From: Psychroserpens burtonensis DSM 12212
Lineage (GTDB): Bacteria; Bacteroidota; Bacteroidia; Flavobacteriales; Flavobacteriaceae
Direction: 5' to 3'
Assembly (NCBI RefSeq): GCF_000425305.1
Contig: NZ_AUDE01000006.1
Span: forward strand, 62,001 to 126,000
DNA: 64,000 nt
Part shown: positions 45,282 to 54,956 of the stretch, one piece after another
Layout: every line of letters begins with the position of its first letter
Position numbering within the stretch: the stretch's first letter is position 1
Notes under the pieces: generated by a model
Databases searched by the model: none
Told to the model about the DNA's origin: nothing
The model's input: only the letters and a program-made list of their open reading frames with translations
Program-made: the position numbers and the translations under genes

Positions 45282-45328
45282 ATGTAAAACACCCTAGAAA
45301 CAGTTGTCTATTAAAGAATATACAGCAC
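45282..45328 (+). repeat. Dispersed decayed repeat, copy B
   Basis: Aligned without gaps to 44681-44727 with 36 of 47 identical bases, including ATGTAAAA at the start and TTAAAGAA-like sequence inside. Confidence 0.5.
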
Positions 45329-45449
45329 ATTATAGTACATCATTAATATTTGATTATCCAGTTAATCATTTAATATTAATACCGTTTGTGGCCTCTATAA
45401 ATGATATTAACTATAAGTAGGTCACAAATTTAAATTATATATAAATAAT

Positions 45450-46049
45450 TTAATAATACAATCTAAAATCAAGTAATTTACAGACATTGTAATGTCTTTG
45501 ATGCAACTCCTCTACAACATCTAAGATATTATGATCTTCTTTAAATAAGTTAAAGAATGCTTTATCAAGATTTGAGCTAGTTATTCCATTACAGTCATTG
45601 CCGTAACCCGAAACACCTTTTGCGCCAGTGATATCCAAAAAATATTGTGCTTCTTCTTCGTCTAAATCTAGAACTTTGGCATTTGAAAAATGTACAATCT
45701 TTCCTTCTAATCGTCCTTCAAAAATTTCTGCAATTTCTTGGAGACTATAATAGTAGTCATTCAAACAAATACTATTTGCTTCACCAGCTATAACCAAGTA
45801 GATTATCTCATAGTCATTAAAGTGATGATCATCTGAAACCAATGCATTTAAGCTCGCTTCTAGACCTTCAATAGTGTCACATGTTTTATAAATACTGGCT
45901 ATTCCATATTGCATGGTCAGTTGTTCTAGGTTTTTTTGTGCTTCGGTAACCTTGTCCGTTTCTATGTCAAGAACCGCTTCTAAACAGTAAATGAAATGAT
46001 CTGTATCTATAAATTGTTCTTGGGGTAATTGCTGTCTTTTCTTTATCAA
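45450..46049 (-). CDS. DUF6642-like protein with TTG start
   Basis: The 199 residues resemble DUF6642: HFIYCLEAVLDIE at the N-terminus, a GIASIYKTCDTIEGLEASL segment, a central IIYLVIAGEANSICLND, EGRLEGKIVHFSNAKVLDLD and FLDITGAKGVSGYGNDCNGI. The fold suggested is a caspase/CHAT-like alpha/beta core. As I recall relatives, the central strands carry His-Gly and Ser-Cys-like residues; here those places read AG and SNA, so the protein looks catalytically altered. TTG at 46047-46049 is the only possible start, as a stop lies two codons upstream and the domain begins almost at once. Function unknown. Confidence 0.6.
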   Translation of the reverse strand: MIKKRQQLPQEQFIDTDHFIYCLEAVLDIETDKVTEAQKNLEQLTMQYGIASIYKTCDTIEGLEASLNALVSDDHHFNDYEIIYLVIAGEANSICLNDYYYSLQEIAEIFEGRLEGKIVHFSNAKVLDLDEEEAQYFLDITGAKGVSGYGNDCNGITSSNLDKAFFNLFKEDHNILDVVEELHQRHYNVCKLLDFRLYY

Positions 46050-46080
46050 ATTTCAGATTTTATAAAAGGTATATAACACA

Positions 46081-46088
46081 CAAAATTA
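46081..46088 (-). promoter_or_regulatory. -7 promoter element of the DUF6642-like gene
   Basis: Minus-strand TAATTTTG matches TAnnTTTG, about 32 bases before the TTG start. The rest of the 46050-46377 divergent region holds only this and the CotH promoter. Confidence 0.45.
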
Positions 46089-46324
46089 ATGTAACTTTTT
46101 TATCTTTTTCTGCGATTTCATATAAAATACATGCAAAATTTATACAATTTTGAAAGAAACATTTGAGAAGAAAAACATTCACAAGACACTTTTAATTGCA
46201 TAGATTTTAAAACACAACATCAGCATTTGTTTTTATAAGATTCATTAGAACTTGAGTTGGTATTATTAATTGAATAGCCAAAAAATAAAAAAAGGAGACT
46301 GTATGGTTTATGTATGGTAGCATT

Positions 46325-46357
46325 TTTGTCTAAAAAATCTTAAATACCTTAACTTTG
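46325..46357 (+). promoter_or_regulatory. Promoter of the CotH gene
   Basis: TTTG at 46325-46328, a 21-base spacer and TAACTTTG at 46350-46357 fit the Bacteroidetes consensus well and fix the start at ATG 46378. Confidence 0.65.
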
Positions 46358-46377
46358 GATTGAACAATAAAACAATC

Positions 46378-48948
46378 ATGAAACACCTCCTCTTTGTAAC
46401 GATTACTTTATGTTTTTCTCTCACTATTTTTTCACAAGTTACAAATGTAAATGATGATTTTGAAGGAAACGGAAACATAACAACCTGGCTAGGAGACAAC
46501 AGCGCAATTGATACGGCGTTTTCAAACCCATATCCTGAAGACATTAACCCGTCTAATACGGTATTGAAATACGAAGATACTGGTGGTCAATATGCCAATG
46601 TTAGTTTTCTAACCAGTGAAAATTTTGACCTTTCTACTAACAGTTCCTTTTCTTTAAAAATCTATGTTCCTTCAAATAGTATTACTGGAACACAAGCAAA
46701 TCAAATGTCATTGAAATTACAAGATGGCACTATCGACCAACCTTGGACTACTCAATCTGAAATTATAAAACCTATTGTACTGAATCAATGGCAAGAGGTT
46801 TCTTTTGACTTTGCTACTGATAATTATATCAACCTAGATGAAAACTCTCCTGATCCAACTACCCGAACAGACTTTAATCGGGTGCTACTTCAGGTAAATT
46901 CAGAAAATAACTTTGATTTTGTAACCGCCTATATTGACGACGTTTTATACCTCACTACTGTTTGCGGGGAAGGTGATTTAGACACAGAAACATTTACAAA
47001 TAGCAATTTACCCATTGTTATTATAGACACCGAAAACGGTGATGAAATTCCTGATGATCCGAGAATTTTTGGTTCGATGAAAATAATTCAAAGACCTGAT
47101 GGCGCCAGAAATTTTGTTTGTGATATTGATAATGACGCCTTTTTGGATTATTCAGGCACTATTAGCATAGAAACTCGAGGGTCTTCATCTCAATCATTAC
47201 CTAAAAAACCTTATGGCCTTTCGACCTTATCAGATGACGGTTTAGAAAATGATAATGTAGAATTGCTTGGAATGCCAAGCGAGAATGATTGGATTTTAAA
47301 TTCTTTCGCTTTTGATGATAGTATGATGCGTGATTATATTAGCTATACTATGGCCAGAGAAATGGGACAATATGCTGTGAATCTAAAGTATTGTGAAGTT
47401 ATTGTCAATGGTGATTATAAGGGCTTATACGTGCTTTCAGAAAAAATAAAACGCGATGGAGACCGTGTAGATATCGCAAAATTATCTGATGATGAAAACA
47501 CACTTCCAGAGGTTACAGGAGGATATCTTATGCAAACGGATAGATTACCTGAAGGTGAAAATTATGCCTGGTATTCTAATGGTGCTGGATATCTTCATGA
47601 AAAGCCAGATGCTGATGATGTTACAGCAGAACAAACTGCTTATATCGAATCTGTCTTTCTAAATCTAGATCAAACTGCTCAAAATGCAGACATTATAAGT
47701 GGCTATCCATCTGTTATAGATGTGCCTTCATTTGTAGATTATATGTTGGTGGCAGAAATTGCCTCAAATGTAGATGCCTATGCACTCAGCACATATTACC
47801 ATAAAGATCGAGGTGGCAAATTACGTGCAGGTCCGGTTTGGGATTATAATTTAACCTATGGTAATGATTTATTTGACACTTTTGACACCTATTATGACCG
47901 AAGTTTTACTGATGTGTGGCAATTTAATTTTAGTAATGTTGGTTCTAATTTTTGGGGTGATCTTTTTGCAAATCCAACATTTAAATGTTATCTATCTCAA
48001 CGATTTGACGAACTCACCCAAATTGGAGAACCCTTAAGTTATGATTATATATCTGATTTAATTGATAGCACGACTGCATTAATTTCGGAAGCTCTAATTC
48101 GTGAAGATGAACGTTGGGATACGATAGATGACTTTCCTGCAGAAATAACCAATATGAAAAATTGGATACAGGAGAGAATTACTTGGATGACAAACAACCT
48201 TGGTGACTTCTCTAACTGCAATTCGGTACAAACACCATCTTTGGTCATTACTAAAATTGATTATAATCCTCAAGAAACAGCTACATTTCCAGAAAGTGAT
48301 GACTTAGAATTTATAGAAATTCAAAATACAGGAAGTACAGTTGTAGATCTCACAGGAATATACTTGGTCAAGCTAGGTGTATCCTATCAATTTCCTCAAA
48401 ATGCGACTATCGAAGCGGGAGAATCTATCTCTTTGGCAGGAGATGCTGCAACATTTCAAGCTAAATATGGAGTAGCCCCTTTTGACACATTTACTAGAAG
48501 TTTATCAAATAAGAGTCAGAATTTAGTATTAGCAGACGCTTTTGGAAATGTAATTGATCACGTGGAATATTTGGATAGTACACCTTGGCCAGAGGAAGCA
48601 GATGGTGATGGTTTTTATTTAGAACTTATAAATGTTAATTCAGATAATTCTTTAGGTATCAATTGGATCGCAACCCCTTCTGAAGTTCTAAATACTGCTG
48701 ATTTTGATAATAGTGACTTTAATTTCAGCATATATCCGAATCCAGCAGAAGAAAAGTTGATCATTAACTCAAAACAAACAATACAAAAGATTGTAATTTT
48801 TAATCTTCTTGGACAGCAAATAAAAACGTTACAAGTCAATTTCAAATCAGGAGAAATTAATATTAGTGACCTTAATACTGGAGCCTATATTATAAATTTG
48901 AAGTTCATAGAGGGTACTCGTGTTTCGGCTATGGTTTTAAAAAAATAA
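46378..48948 (+). CDS. Secreted CotH-kinase-family protein with lamin-tail and T9SS sorting domains
   Basis: From MKHLLFVTITL, 856 residues. After the signal peptide comes a carbohydrate-binding-like beta domain (about 20-195). A CotH kinase domain follows (about 215-610: RGSSSQSLPKKPYGL, NDWILNSFAFDDSMMRDYIS, YKGLYVLSEKIKRDGDRVDI, AGPVWDYNLTYGN, the last carrying the Asp of the kinase-like site). A lamin-tail domain (about 625-770) and a Por sorting domain (FSIYPNPAEEKLIINS, then LNTGAYIINL) complete it. CotH proteins are atypical protein kinases; secreted flavobacterial ones often accompany polymer-degrading surface systems. The protein is predicted to be exported by the type IX system. It is single, with its own promoter. 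Confidence 0.9.
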   Translation: MKHLLFVTITLCFSLTIFSQVTNVNDDFEGNGNITTWLGDNSAIDTAFSNPYPEDINPSNTVLKYEDTGGQYANVSFLTSENFDLSTNSSFSLKIYVPSNSITGTQANQMSLKLQDGTIDQPWTTQSEIIKPIVLNQWQEVSFDFATDNYINLDENSPDPTTRTDFNRVLLQVNSENNFDFVTAYIDDVLYLTTVCGEGDLDTETFTNSNLPIVIIDTENGDEIPDDPRIFGSMKIIQRPDGARNFVCDIDNDAFLDYSGTISIETRGSSSQSLPKKPYGLSTLSDDGLENDNVELLGMPSENDWILNSFAFDDSMMRDYISYTMAREMGQYAVNLKYCEVIVNGDYKGLYVLSEKIKRDGDRVDIAKLSDDENTLPEVTGGYLMQTDRLPEGENYAWYSNGAGYLHEKPDADDVTAEQTAYIESVFLNLDQTAQNADIISGYPSVIDVPSFVDYMLVAEIASNVDAYALSTYYHKDRGGKLRAGPVWDYNLTYGNDLFDTFDTYYDRSFTDVWQFNFSNVGSNFWGDLFANPTFKCYLSQRFDELTQIGEPLSYDYISDLIDSTTALISEALIREDERWDTIDDFPAEITNMKNWIQERITWMTNNLGDFSNCNSVQTPSLVITKIDYNPQETATFPESDDLEFIEIQNTGSTVVDLTGIYLVKLGVSYQFPQNATIEAGESISLAGDAATFQAKYGVAPFDTFTRSLSNKSQNLVLADAFGNVIDHVEYLDSTPWPEEADGDGFYLELINVNSDNSLGINWIATPSEVLNTADFDNSDFNFSIYPNPAEEKLIINSKQTIQKIVIFNLLGQQIKTLQVNFKSGEINISDLNTGAYIINLKFIEGTRVSAMVLKK

Positions 48949-49381
48949 GTTGAATAGCCTGCATGGTGTATAAATTAAAAGTGCAATTGAATACTGCAAA
49001 ATAATCATTGCATTCTACACACAGGTATCTCTTAAAGACGAGGCTATTTGGAAACAGTTGATGCTCTGGAAAAACAATGAAGCTTTATCTATTCATTATA
49101 ACGCATTGCAAATCACTCACACTAAATAAACTGCCAAAACCTGTGATTGCGTCTAAACCATTATTTCTAGACAAATCTAATTCCCTTTGTATAATGTCCA
49201 ATTTATTGACACTTGAAATTGTTTCTCTTAAATGACTTTGTATAATCTCATAAGAATACTTCGAGTCTTTTAATTACACTAAATTGATCCTACTTAAAGA
49301 CTATAAATCTTAGATTCATATAATTTAATTACAACAGGCACAACATATAATAGTTGTTTTATCTGCATCAAAATTGACAAT
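48949..49381. other. Intergenic stretch with a minus-strand coding remnant
   Basis: On the minus strand 49273 to 49085 reads KDSKYSYEIIQSHLRETISS, then NKLDIIQRELDLSRNNGLDA, ending at TAA 49085. It has no start codon, promoter or known family, and looks like the end of a lost gene. Nothing else is seen. Confidence 0.35.
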
Positions 49382-49924
49382 TTAAGGTGTTAAAAAGTCA
49401 CCAGACCAATCGGTATCAGTTCTAGAAAACAAAATTCTTAGATGATTAGGACGTTTTAAATGTAAATATTCAATCGTATTAGGTATGAGTTTTACTGGAC
49501 AGAAATAATTTTCTTCTAACTTATAATCTACATCATCAGGGTTTTTTATTGGTGTACCAGGTGCTATATTCGTGGTATAATCTTTTTTAGACGCCTCTTG
49601 TATGGTATGCCAGTAGGTAGCAATTTGTGCTTTATCTGTTATTAATTCAGCTGTTCCTTCGACCCGTATTTGCAGCAGTTTTTTAGAATGATAAAATAAG
49701 GCGCTAAATTCAGAATTATTTTGAATATCTCTTATTTTTTGAGTTCTGCTATCGGTATAAAATACTAAACTTAAGTCCGACAATGTTTTTCGCAAGACCA
49801 CTGTGCGCTGTCGTGGTTTACCATTTTCATTTGTAGCCAAGACGAAATAACGAAACGGATGTCGTTTTTTTGAATGTCCATTAGCAAGTTCTCGTTTGGC
49901 TTCTTCTAGGAATTGATTTTTCAA
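49382..49924 (-). CDS. Pyridoxamine 5'-phosphate oxidase-like FMN-binding protein
   Basis: The 180-residue PNPOx-fold protein has RYFVLATNENGKPRQRTVVL and LVFYTDSRTQKIRDIQNNSE, the phosphate and FMN-contacting strands of the family, and ALFYHSKKLLQIRVEGTAEL. The C-terminal part (EYLHLKRPNHLRILF) lacks the classic PdxH ending, so vitamin B6 oxidase activity is not assured. Related proteins are general flavin reductases or oxidases. It stands alone on the minus strand. Confidence 0.85.
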   Translation of the reverse strand: MKNQFLEEAKRELANGHSKKRHPFRYFVLATNENGKPRQRTVVLRKTLSDLSLVFYTDSRTQKIRDIQNNSEFSALFYHSKKLLQIRVEGTAELITDKAQIATYWHTIQEASKKDYTTNIAPGTPIKNPDDVDYKLEENYFCPVKLIPNTIEYLHLKRPNHLRILFSRTDTDWSGDFLTP

Positions 49925-50758
49925 TTGTATGGGTTTAATTAAAACTAATTGATGTTAAAATGGCTTAAAAATGTTGATACTTTGAGGTGAATTTTAATGT
50001 TAAGTTGTACTGATAGATGGTCATTGTAAGCTTAATATCTTTTCATCTCAAGTAGAAAAAGACTTAAGCTTATATTTTTAATAAAATTAAGGTTATTTAT
50101 TTTATTTTTAAAAAAATAAGATCATCTTTTTTAGTAAACTAACTTTTGGTTTTATTTTTACAAACTTAGCTTCCTATTGTCCTAAAAGAGTATTAGATAC
50201 ATGATTACTTAAAAGAGTGGTAACTAATTCCTATGGATCATTTAGTTTTGATACAATAATTCTTTTTAGAATACGATCATTAACTTATAACAGCACAAAG
50301 TATTTTATATCCATTATATAAAAGCCAATTGTGACCAGTGATTAATCATCGCCTTTACGCTCATATCGATAGACAAACCCACTTTGGGAGGTTCACAACA
50401 TGCAAAAAATAAATATGTGAGTAGTATTTTCATATGAAACCTTTGTATTTGAGTTTTGAAACATTAGCGTTTAGGGTTTTCATTTAGTTGCAGTATTCTG
50501 AACAATTTACATGAATTTTCAAATACGCGATTCATCAGAAGCTTCAGAACTCGACATTTGTAGCTATCATTTACTCACTCGTTAATATTTTAAATTAACG
50601 TATAGTTGCTTTTTAAAACCAAATTACTCCCAGTCGCATCAACTCGTAGACTTTTAAAATACTATATTTTGCATTATATACTTCAGTATAACAAATACAT
50701 TTATTGTATTATTTTTTCTTAAAAATTTAATTTGTAAATATTCTTTATGTTTTTAGTA
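49925..50758. other. 0.8-kb gene-poor stretch
   Basis: AT-rich, with no intact frame. It contains the third copy of the decayed dispersed repeat at 50542-50596. No terminator was recognised for the hydantoinase operon that ends at 50759. Confidence 0.45.
50542..50596 (+). repeat. Dispersed decayed repeat, copy C
   Basis: Ungapped match to 44719-44773 with 44 of 55 identical bases, nearly 6 kb away. Confidence 0.55.
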
Positions 50759-52342
50759 CTAATCTATCAAATCACCACAAAGCTTAACTTTTAGTTTAAC
50801 TGCACCAGGTAGATATGCCAAAGGAATGGATTCTTTTACTAAAATACTAATACTGTCTTCTGAAGCACCATTTTTCAGTAATTCACTTCCTACGTTGGTT
50901 AAAAGTCGCTCTAGTTCTTGTTTTTCATCACATTGCAATGTATTCACAATCAGTTCGTCTTCACTACTTATTTGAGCTATACATGCTCCGAAAGCATTAG
51001 CAACCTCTAAATGTTCTGGGAATATAACGTTTGATGCGCCTTCAATTTTTTTTGGCAATAAAAATGCACCACCACCACATGCAATTACTGGAATTTCCTT
51101 GGAGTCTGTTTTCAATTTATCTACTAACTTTTCAATAGATAATTGTATTTGATATTTTACTAATGCTAAGGCTTCAGAAAAATGTAGTCCAGAAATTTGC
51201 TCAATTTTCTCTGTTATAGCCGTTTTTTCTATAGAACCATTGATTTCTAATTGATTATTAGCCAAAAAGAAATCAGAAATTGTGAGTGTATCACCTTTAA
51301 AAGCAACTGCCTTTTCTTTAAGCCTATACCCCACAGAATCCGGGCCTAATTGACAGGTTTTATCCTTAAACCGAATAATAGTACCTCCGCCAATACCAAC
51401 AGCAACAACATCTGGCATTCTAAAGTTGGTAAGTACCCCTCCTATTTGCGCGGCTTGTGTGCTTTCTCTAGGAAAAAAATTGACTAGCACACCTCCATCT
51501 GAGGTTGTGCCGCCGACATCAATCACAATACCATTTGCAACCTTGGATAAAGCTCCAGCTCCTCGAATACTATTTGTTGGTCCTGACGAAATGGTGAGTA
51601 CAGGGAAATCTTGCGCTTGATCTAAAGACATAAGCGTTCCATCATTTTGACCGATAAATAATTGCGATGAAAAACCTAAACGTTGCACTGTATCTTTAAA
51701 AGCCCTTACCATTTTTAAAGCGACTCCCTGTAAGGCCGCATTAAGTATTGCTGCGTTTTCGCGTTCTAACAAGCCTAAACCGCCTAATTGATGAGAACAA
51801 CTTGTTCTTACAGCATCTCCTAGAACCTCTTTAGCCCAAACAGCGACTTGCAACTCTTGATCTGGTATTGTTTTTGAAAAAATACCTGTAATTGCTAAAG
51901 ATTCTATGTCGCCTTTCATTTTAAGAAGGCAGGCTTTAACTTCGTCTTCCTCTAAAGGACTAATCAGTCTTCCATCAAATTCGTAGCCCCCATGAACCAT
52001 ATATAAATGACGTCCTAAAATTAGTTTTAAATCTTCAGGGAAATCAGTCATTGTTGGGATCGCACTGCTTGCCGGTAAACCTATTCTTATGGCTCCTATT
52101 TTATTTAGCTCCTTGCGTTCGACTAAAGCATTAGTACAATGTGTCGTCCCAAGCATGATGTATTTAATGTCTTCTTTAGGAACATTTGAATCTAACAGCA
52201 CTTGCTTGATGGCATTTTCTATACCACTGCTGACATCTAAAGTGGTGGTTTGTTTCGTTTTTGCTAGTATATTATTATCATGAGATACCAATACAGCATC
52301 TGTATTGGTACCACCAACATCAACTCCAATTTTGTAGTACAT
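50759..52342 (-). CDS. Hydantoinase A/oxoprolinase-family protein, DUF917-associated type
   Basis: The 527 residues form an ASKHA ATPase-like hydantoinase: N-terminal GVDVGGTNTDAVLV, GTTHCTNALVER, LTISSGPTNSIRGAGA, and a second nucleotide motif IVIDVGGTTSDGGVLVNF. It is shorter than the 687-residue HyuA of the same operon and belongs to the group usually paired with a DUF917 protein. Indeed the DUF917 gene ends 2 bases before its start. It probably uses ATP to open or carboxylate a cyclic amide together with that partner. It is last in the operon. Confidence 0.87.
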   Translation of the reverse strand: MYYKIGVDVGGTNTDAVLVSHDNNILAKTKQTTTLDVSSGIENAIKQVLLDSNVPKEDIKYIMLGTTHCTNALVERKELNKIGAIRIGLPASSAIPTMTDFPEDLKLILGRHLYMVHGGYEFDGRLISPLEEDEVKACLLKMKGDIESLAITGIFSKTIPDQELQVAVWAKEVLGDAVRTSCSHQLGGLGLLERENAAILNAALQGVALKMVRAFKDTVQRLGFSSQLFIGQNDGTLMSLDQAQDFPVLTISSGPTNSIRGAGALSKVANGIVIDVGGTTSDGGVLVNFFPRESTQAAQIGGVLTNFRMPDVVAVGIGGGTIIRFKDKTCQLGPDSVGYRLKEKAVAFKGDTLTISDFFLANNQLEINGSIEKTAITEKIEQISGLHFSEALALVKYQIQLSIEKLVDKLKTDSKEIPVIACGGGAFLLPKKIEGASNVIFPEHLEVANAFGACIAQISSEDELIVNTLQCDEKQELERLLTNVGSELLKNGASEDSISILVKESIPLAYLPGAVKLKVKLCGDLID

Positions 52343-52344
52343 CT

Positions 52345-53430
52345 TTATTCTTTTTTATTTAATTCTTCAATCGGAACATATTTTTCTGTGTATCCAAACT
52401 TTTTTGGACCTGCTAATTCGATGCCTTCTGGTGTGCGCCATTGGTCGTCAGATTTCATTGCTAAAACAACGACTCGCGCACCATATTGAATGGTTTCGGC
52501 TGTAATTGGTCGTGCATTTTCAGCATCAATAAGAACAATTAAATCTGGGGTCATAGCCACTGGTTTACCGTCTATTTTTGCCATTAAAAATTCATTTTGA
52601 AAATCGAGTTGCATGTTACAACCTTGATTGTCATCTAGCCCCATAATTTCGCAAACTCCTTTATTCCAACGCCCATCAATTTTAATAGTAACATTACTTA
52701 CCTTTCCTGTAAACAATTTTATGGCCGCTGCATTTTCTATTAACGCATCTAACGGATTACGATTTTGTGCTTTCGCGTTCAAAATAGCCTCACCAAGCAT
52801 TTGAGCATAAGAAACTATACCGTGAACAGCAGCTTTTTTTACTTGTGCACCACTCATGGGATAGCATCCAATAGCACAACTACCACCCATTTGTATAGCA
52901 GTCGCCCCAACTAAGAGTTCTCCCCATTCATTAGATATGGTATCATATACATTTTTATTACCTTTTTCGTCCGCTTGTGTTATCGGTGAAACAGGAATGT
53001 CGTGCAAGGTAAATGTGACCATCTCTAATCTTGGAAAAGCCCTTCCCATGCCATCTGCATCGACTAATGGAATTTGTTTTTGAGCTGCAATTGAAAATGG
53101 TATAACCCCGTTAAGTCCTCCTGCCTCAGCGGGCATTACGGCATCAATTTTTCTTCCAAGATAGGATTCCATCATTTCAAAAGCTTTGATGAATTCGTCA
53201 CCTGAAAATAATTTTTCTACTAGGATCAATGGTGCTCCAAATGCGGCTATTGGTACAACCAATGCATCATCTTTTAATTCTTCAGCTTGTATTAATGAGA
53301 CATCACCATATTTATTAATCGCCGCTTTCGCTAATAGTTTTCCTATATAAGGGTCTCCACCTCCACCAGTTCCCAAAACAGTAGAGCCCATAGCGATATA
53401 GTCTATGTCTTTTGAGTTTATTTTTCTCAT
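52345..53430 (-). CDS. DUF917-family protein
   Basis: The 361 residues match DUF917: the Gly-rich start MGSTVLGTGGGGDPYIGK, then VVPIAAFGAPLILVEK, DAVMPAEAGGLNGVIPFSIA, and MGGSCAIGCYPMSGAQVKKA. The family is known mainly as the companion of hydantoinase-A-like proteins; the exact reaction is not settled. It lies between the permease (2 bases) and the second hydantoinase-A-like gene (2 bases), so the two are co-translated in effect and probably form one enzyme complex. Confidence 0.88.
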   Translation of the reverse strand: MRKINSKDIDYIAMGSTVLGTGGGGDPYIGKLLAKAAINKYGDVSLIQAEELKDDALVVPIAAFGAPLILVEKLFSGDEFIKAFEMMESYLGRKIDAVMPAEAGGLNGVIPFSIAAQKQIPLVDADGMGRAFPRLEMVTFTLHDIPVSPITQADEKGNKNVYDTISNEWGELLVGATAIQMGGSCAIGCYPMSGAQVKKAAVHGIVSYAQMLGEAILNAKAQNRNPLDALIENAAAIKLFTGKVSNVTIKIDGRWNKGVCEIMGLDDNQGCNMQLDFQNEFLMAKIDGKPVAMTPDLIVLIDAENARPITAETIQYGARVVVLAMKSDDQWRTPEGIELAGPKKFGYTEKYVPIEELNKKE

Positions 53431-53432
53431 TG

Positions 53433-54632
53433 TTATTTCATGATTTTTTGAAGTAAATAATAGACTAAAGCAGCCACAATAATTCCTAAAATATTTTTGA
53501 TTTGAGAGGTCATTACTAGCATTAAAATAACGCCACTAGCCCAAGAAATGACTCCTTTCCAATTGACCTTTTGAGGCATGTCTTGATACGTCTTAGAGAT
53601 GTAATAATCTGAAATCATAACACCAGCAATAGGTGTAATAGTTATTGTTAATAGGGTGATAAAACTCATGAAGTGGGTTAAGATTCCAAGAGCAGCTAAT
53701 AGTATTCCAACTAATCCAACAACTAAGGTTGTTTTAGAACGTTGTGAGTTATTTAATTTAAATAAATCATTGAATGCTAAACCAGAAGAATAGATATTCA
53801 TCACATTGGACGTCCAGGTCGCCAAAATTAAAATGGACATTGCAAAAAACGGAAATCCTAAAGTTGAAAATATGTCAACAATATCATAAGTACCTTGTGT
53901 AATCGCTAATATGGCTCCTATAGCCAAAAGACAAAGCGCAGAAGGTATAATACCGAATATAGAACCCAATATGGCATCTTTTTTTGTGGCTGCAAAACGA
54001 TTATAATCTGGCGATATAACACCACCAACCGATATAAAACCGATTGTGAAACTAATAGCTTGTAATAAGGGCATTTTTTCTTGAGGCTTAAAACTCAATA
54101 TCTCCTGAAAACTATGCGTTTTAAATGTGACAACTAATCCATAGATAAGAAGTAAAACGATAGCTGGTACGGCGATATAATTGAGCCATTTTAAGTATTT
54201 AAAACCAAACACTGCGGTGAGCACCATGATGATTCCCCAAAACACAGAAGAGAGCCATACTGGAATTTCTGGGCCATTCATTTCAATTAATATTTTTGAA
54301 AAAGAGGCCCCTGCAATATTACTTTGTATTCCAAACCAACCCAAAGTAGATAATCCTATAACCAAGCCTACTATTAATTTTGCCCCATGGTCTCCAAAAC
54401 TACTTGAGGCTAATGAAACAGTAGCTTTTCTCTTCTCTACAGCCGAAATACTAAGCAACGACATAAATAATACAACAAAGCTAAAGCCGACTAATCCTGC
54501 AAGTATAGAATGACCAAAACTGAGTGAAGCAATTAATGTACTCCCGACTAATAATGCCGGAACACTTACAATCCCACCGAACCATATTCCGGCAAGACTA
54601 AACCATTTCGTTGTATTTTGACTGTTTTCCAT
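53433..54632 (-). CDS. NCS1/CodB-type permease, probable hydantoin or nucleobase-like substrate
   Basis: About 12 TM helices in 399 residues, with the NCS1 start WFSLAGIWFGGIVSVPALLV and the central GLSTLGWFGIQSNIAGAS characteristic of cytosine-permease-like carriers. The NCS1 family contains the hydantoin transporter Mhp1 as well as purine and cytosine carriers. Placement inside a hydantoinase operon (3 bases after the cupin, 2 bases before DUF917) supports import of a cyclic amide across the inner membrane. Confidence 0.88.
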   Translation of the reverse strand: MENSQNTTKWFSLAGIWFGGIVSVPALLVGSTLIASLSFGHSILAGLVGFSFVVLFMSLLSISAVEKRKATVSLASSSFGDHGAKLIVGLVIGLSTLGWFGIQSNIAGASFSKILIEMNGPEIPVWLSSVFWGIIMVLTAVFGFKYLKWLNYIAVPAIVLLLIYGLVVTFKTHSFQEILSFKPQEKMPLLQAISFTIGFISVGGVISPDYNRFAATKKDAILGSIFGIIPSALCLLAIGAILAITQGTYDIVDIFSTLGFPFFAMSILILATWTSNVMNIYSSGLAFNDLFKLNNSQRSKTTLVVGLVGILLAALGILTHFMSFITLLTITITPIAGVMISDYYISKTYQDMPQKVNWKGVISWASGVILMLVMTSQIKNILGIIVAALVYYLLQKIMK

Positions 54633-54635
54633 TTT

Positions 54636-54956
54636 CTATTTAATTAAGGTATAAATAAGCGATGTGTCCTCCAATACGTTGCCTGCTTGCGCTTCAAAAG
54701 CTTTAATATATACAACATCCCCTTCTTTTAAATAGGCTTTTGAAGAGCCATCCTCGTTTAGCATTTCTATTTTTCCTTTTTGAATAATTGAAATTTCATG
54801 GCAGGCATGTTTCGTAAATCCTTTTTCAGGAATTCGAGTGCCTTTCTTTAAAAATACAGTGCCAAACTGAATATCAACTTGCTCATTCTTAATATGAAAT
54901 AAAGACATGTTATAATGCTCTTTAGACGACGGATATATTATGTTCTTAATTTCCAT
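54636..54956 (-). CDS. Single-domain cupin protein
   Basis: 106 residues with a cupin barrel: VDIQFGTVFLKKGTRIPEKG, HACHEISIIQKGKIEMLNED, then LKEGDVVYIKAFEAQAGNV. Metal-binding His and Glu residues occur in HACHE, though the second motif lacks the usual His. It could bind a ligand of the pathway as a small enzyme or sensor. Its ATG overlaps the racemase stop (TAATG) and the permease begins 3 bases after its end. Confidence 0.82.
   Translation of the reverse strand: MEIKNIIYPSSKEHYNMSLFHIKNEQVDIQFGTVFLKKGTRIPEKGFTKHACHEISIIQKGKIEMLNEDGSSKAYLKEGDVVYIKAFEAQAGNVLEDTSLIYTLIK

Larger units (their letters stand above)
44052..45449. other. 1.4-kb gene-poor region with decayed sequence
   Basis: No intact gene is convincing. 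A 73-codon minus-strand frame at 44903-45124 lacks any recognisable feature. Two diverged copies of a dispersed repeat (44681-44773 and 45282-45328) lie here. The sequence looks like remnants of coding DNA beyond recognition. Confidence 0.5.
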
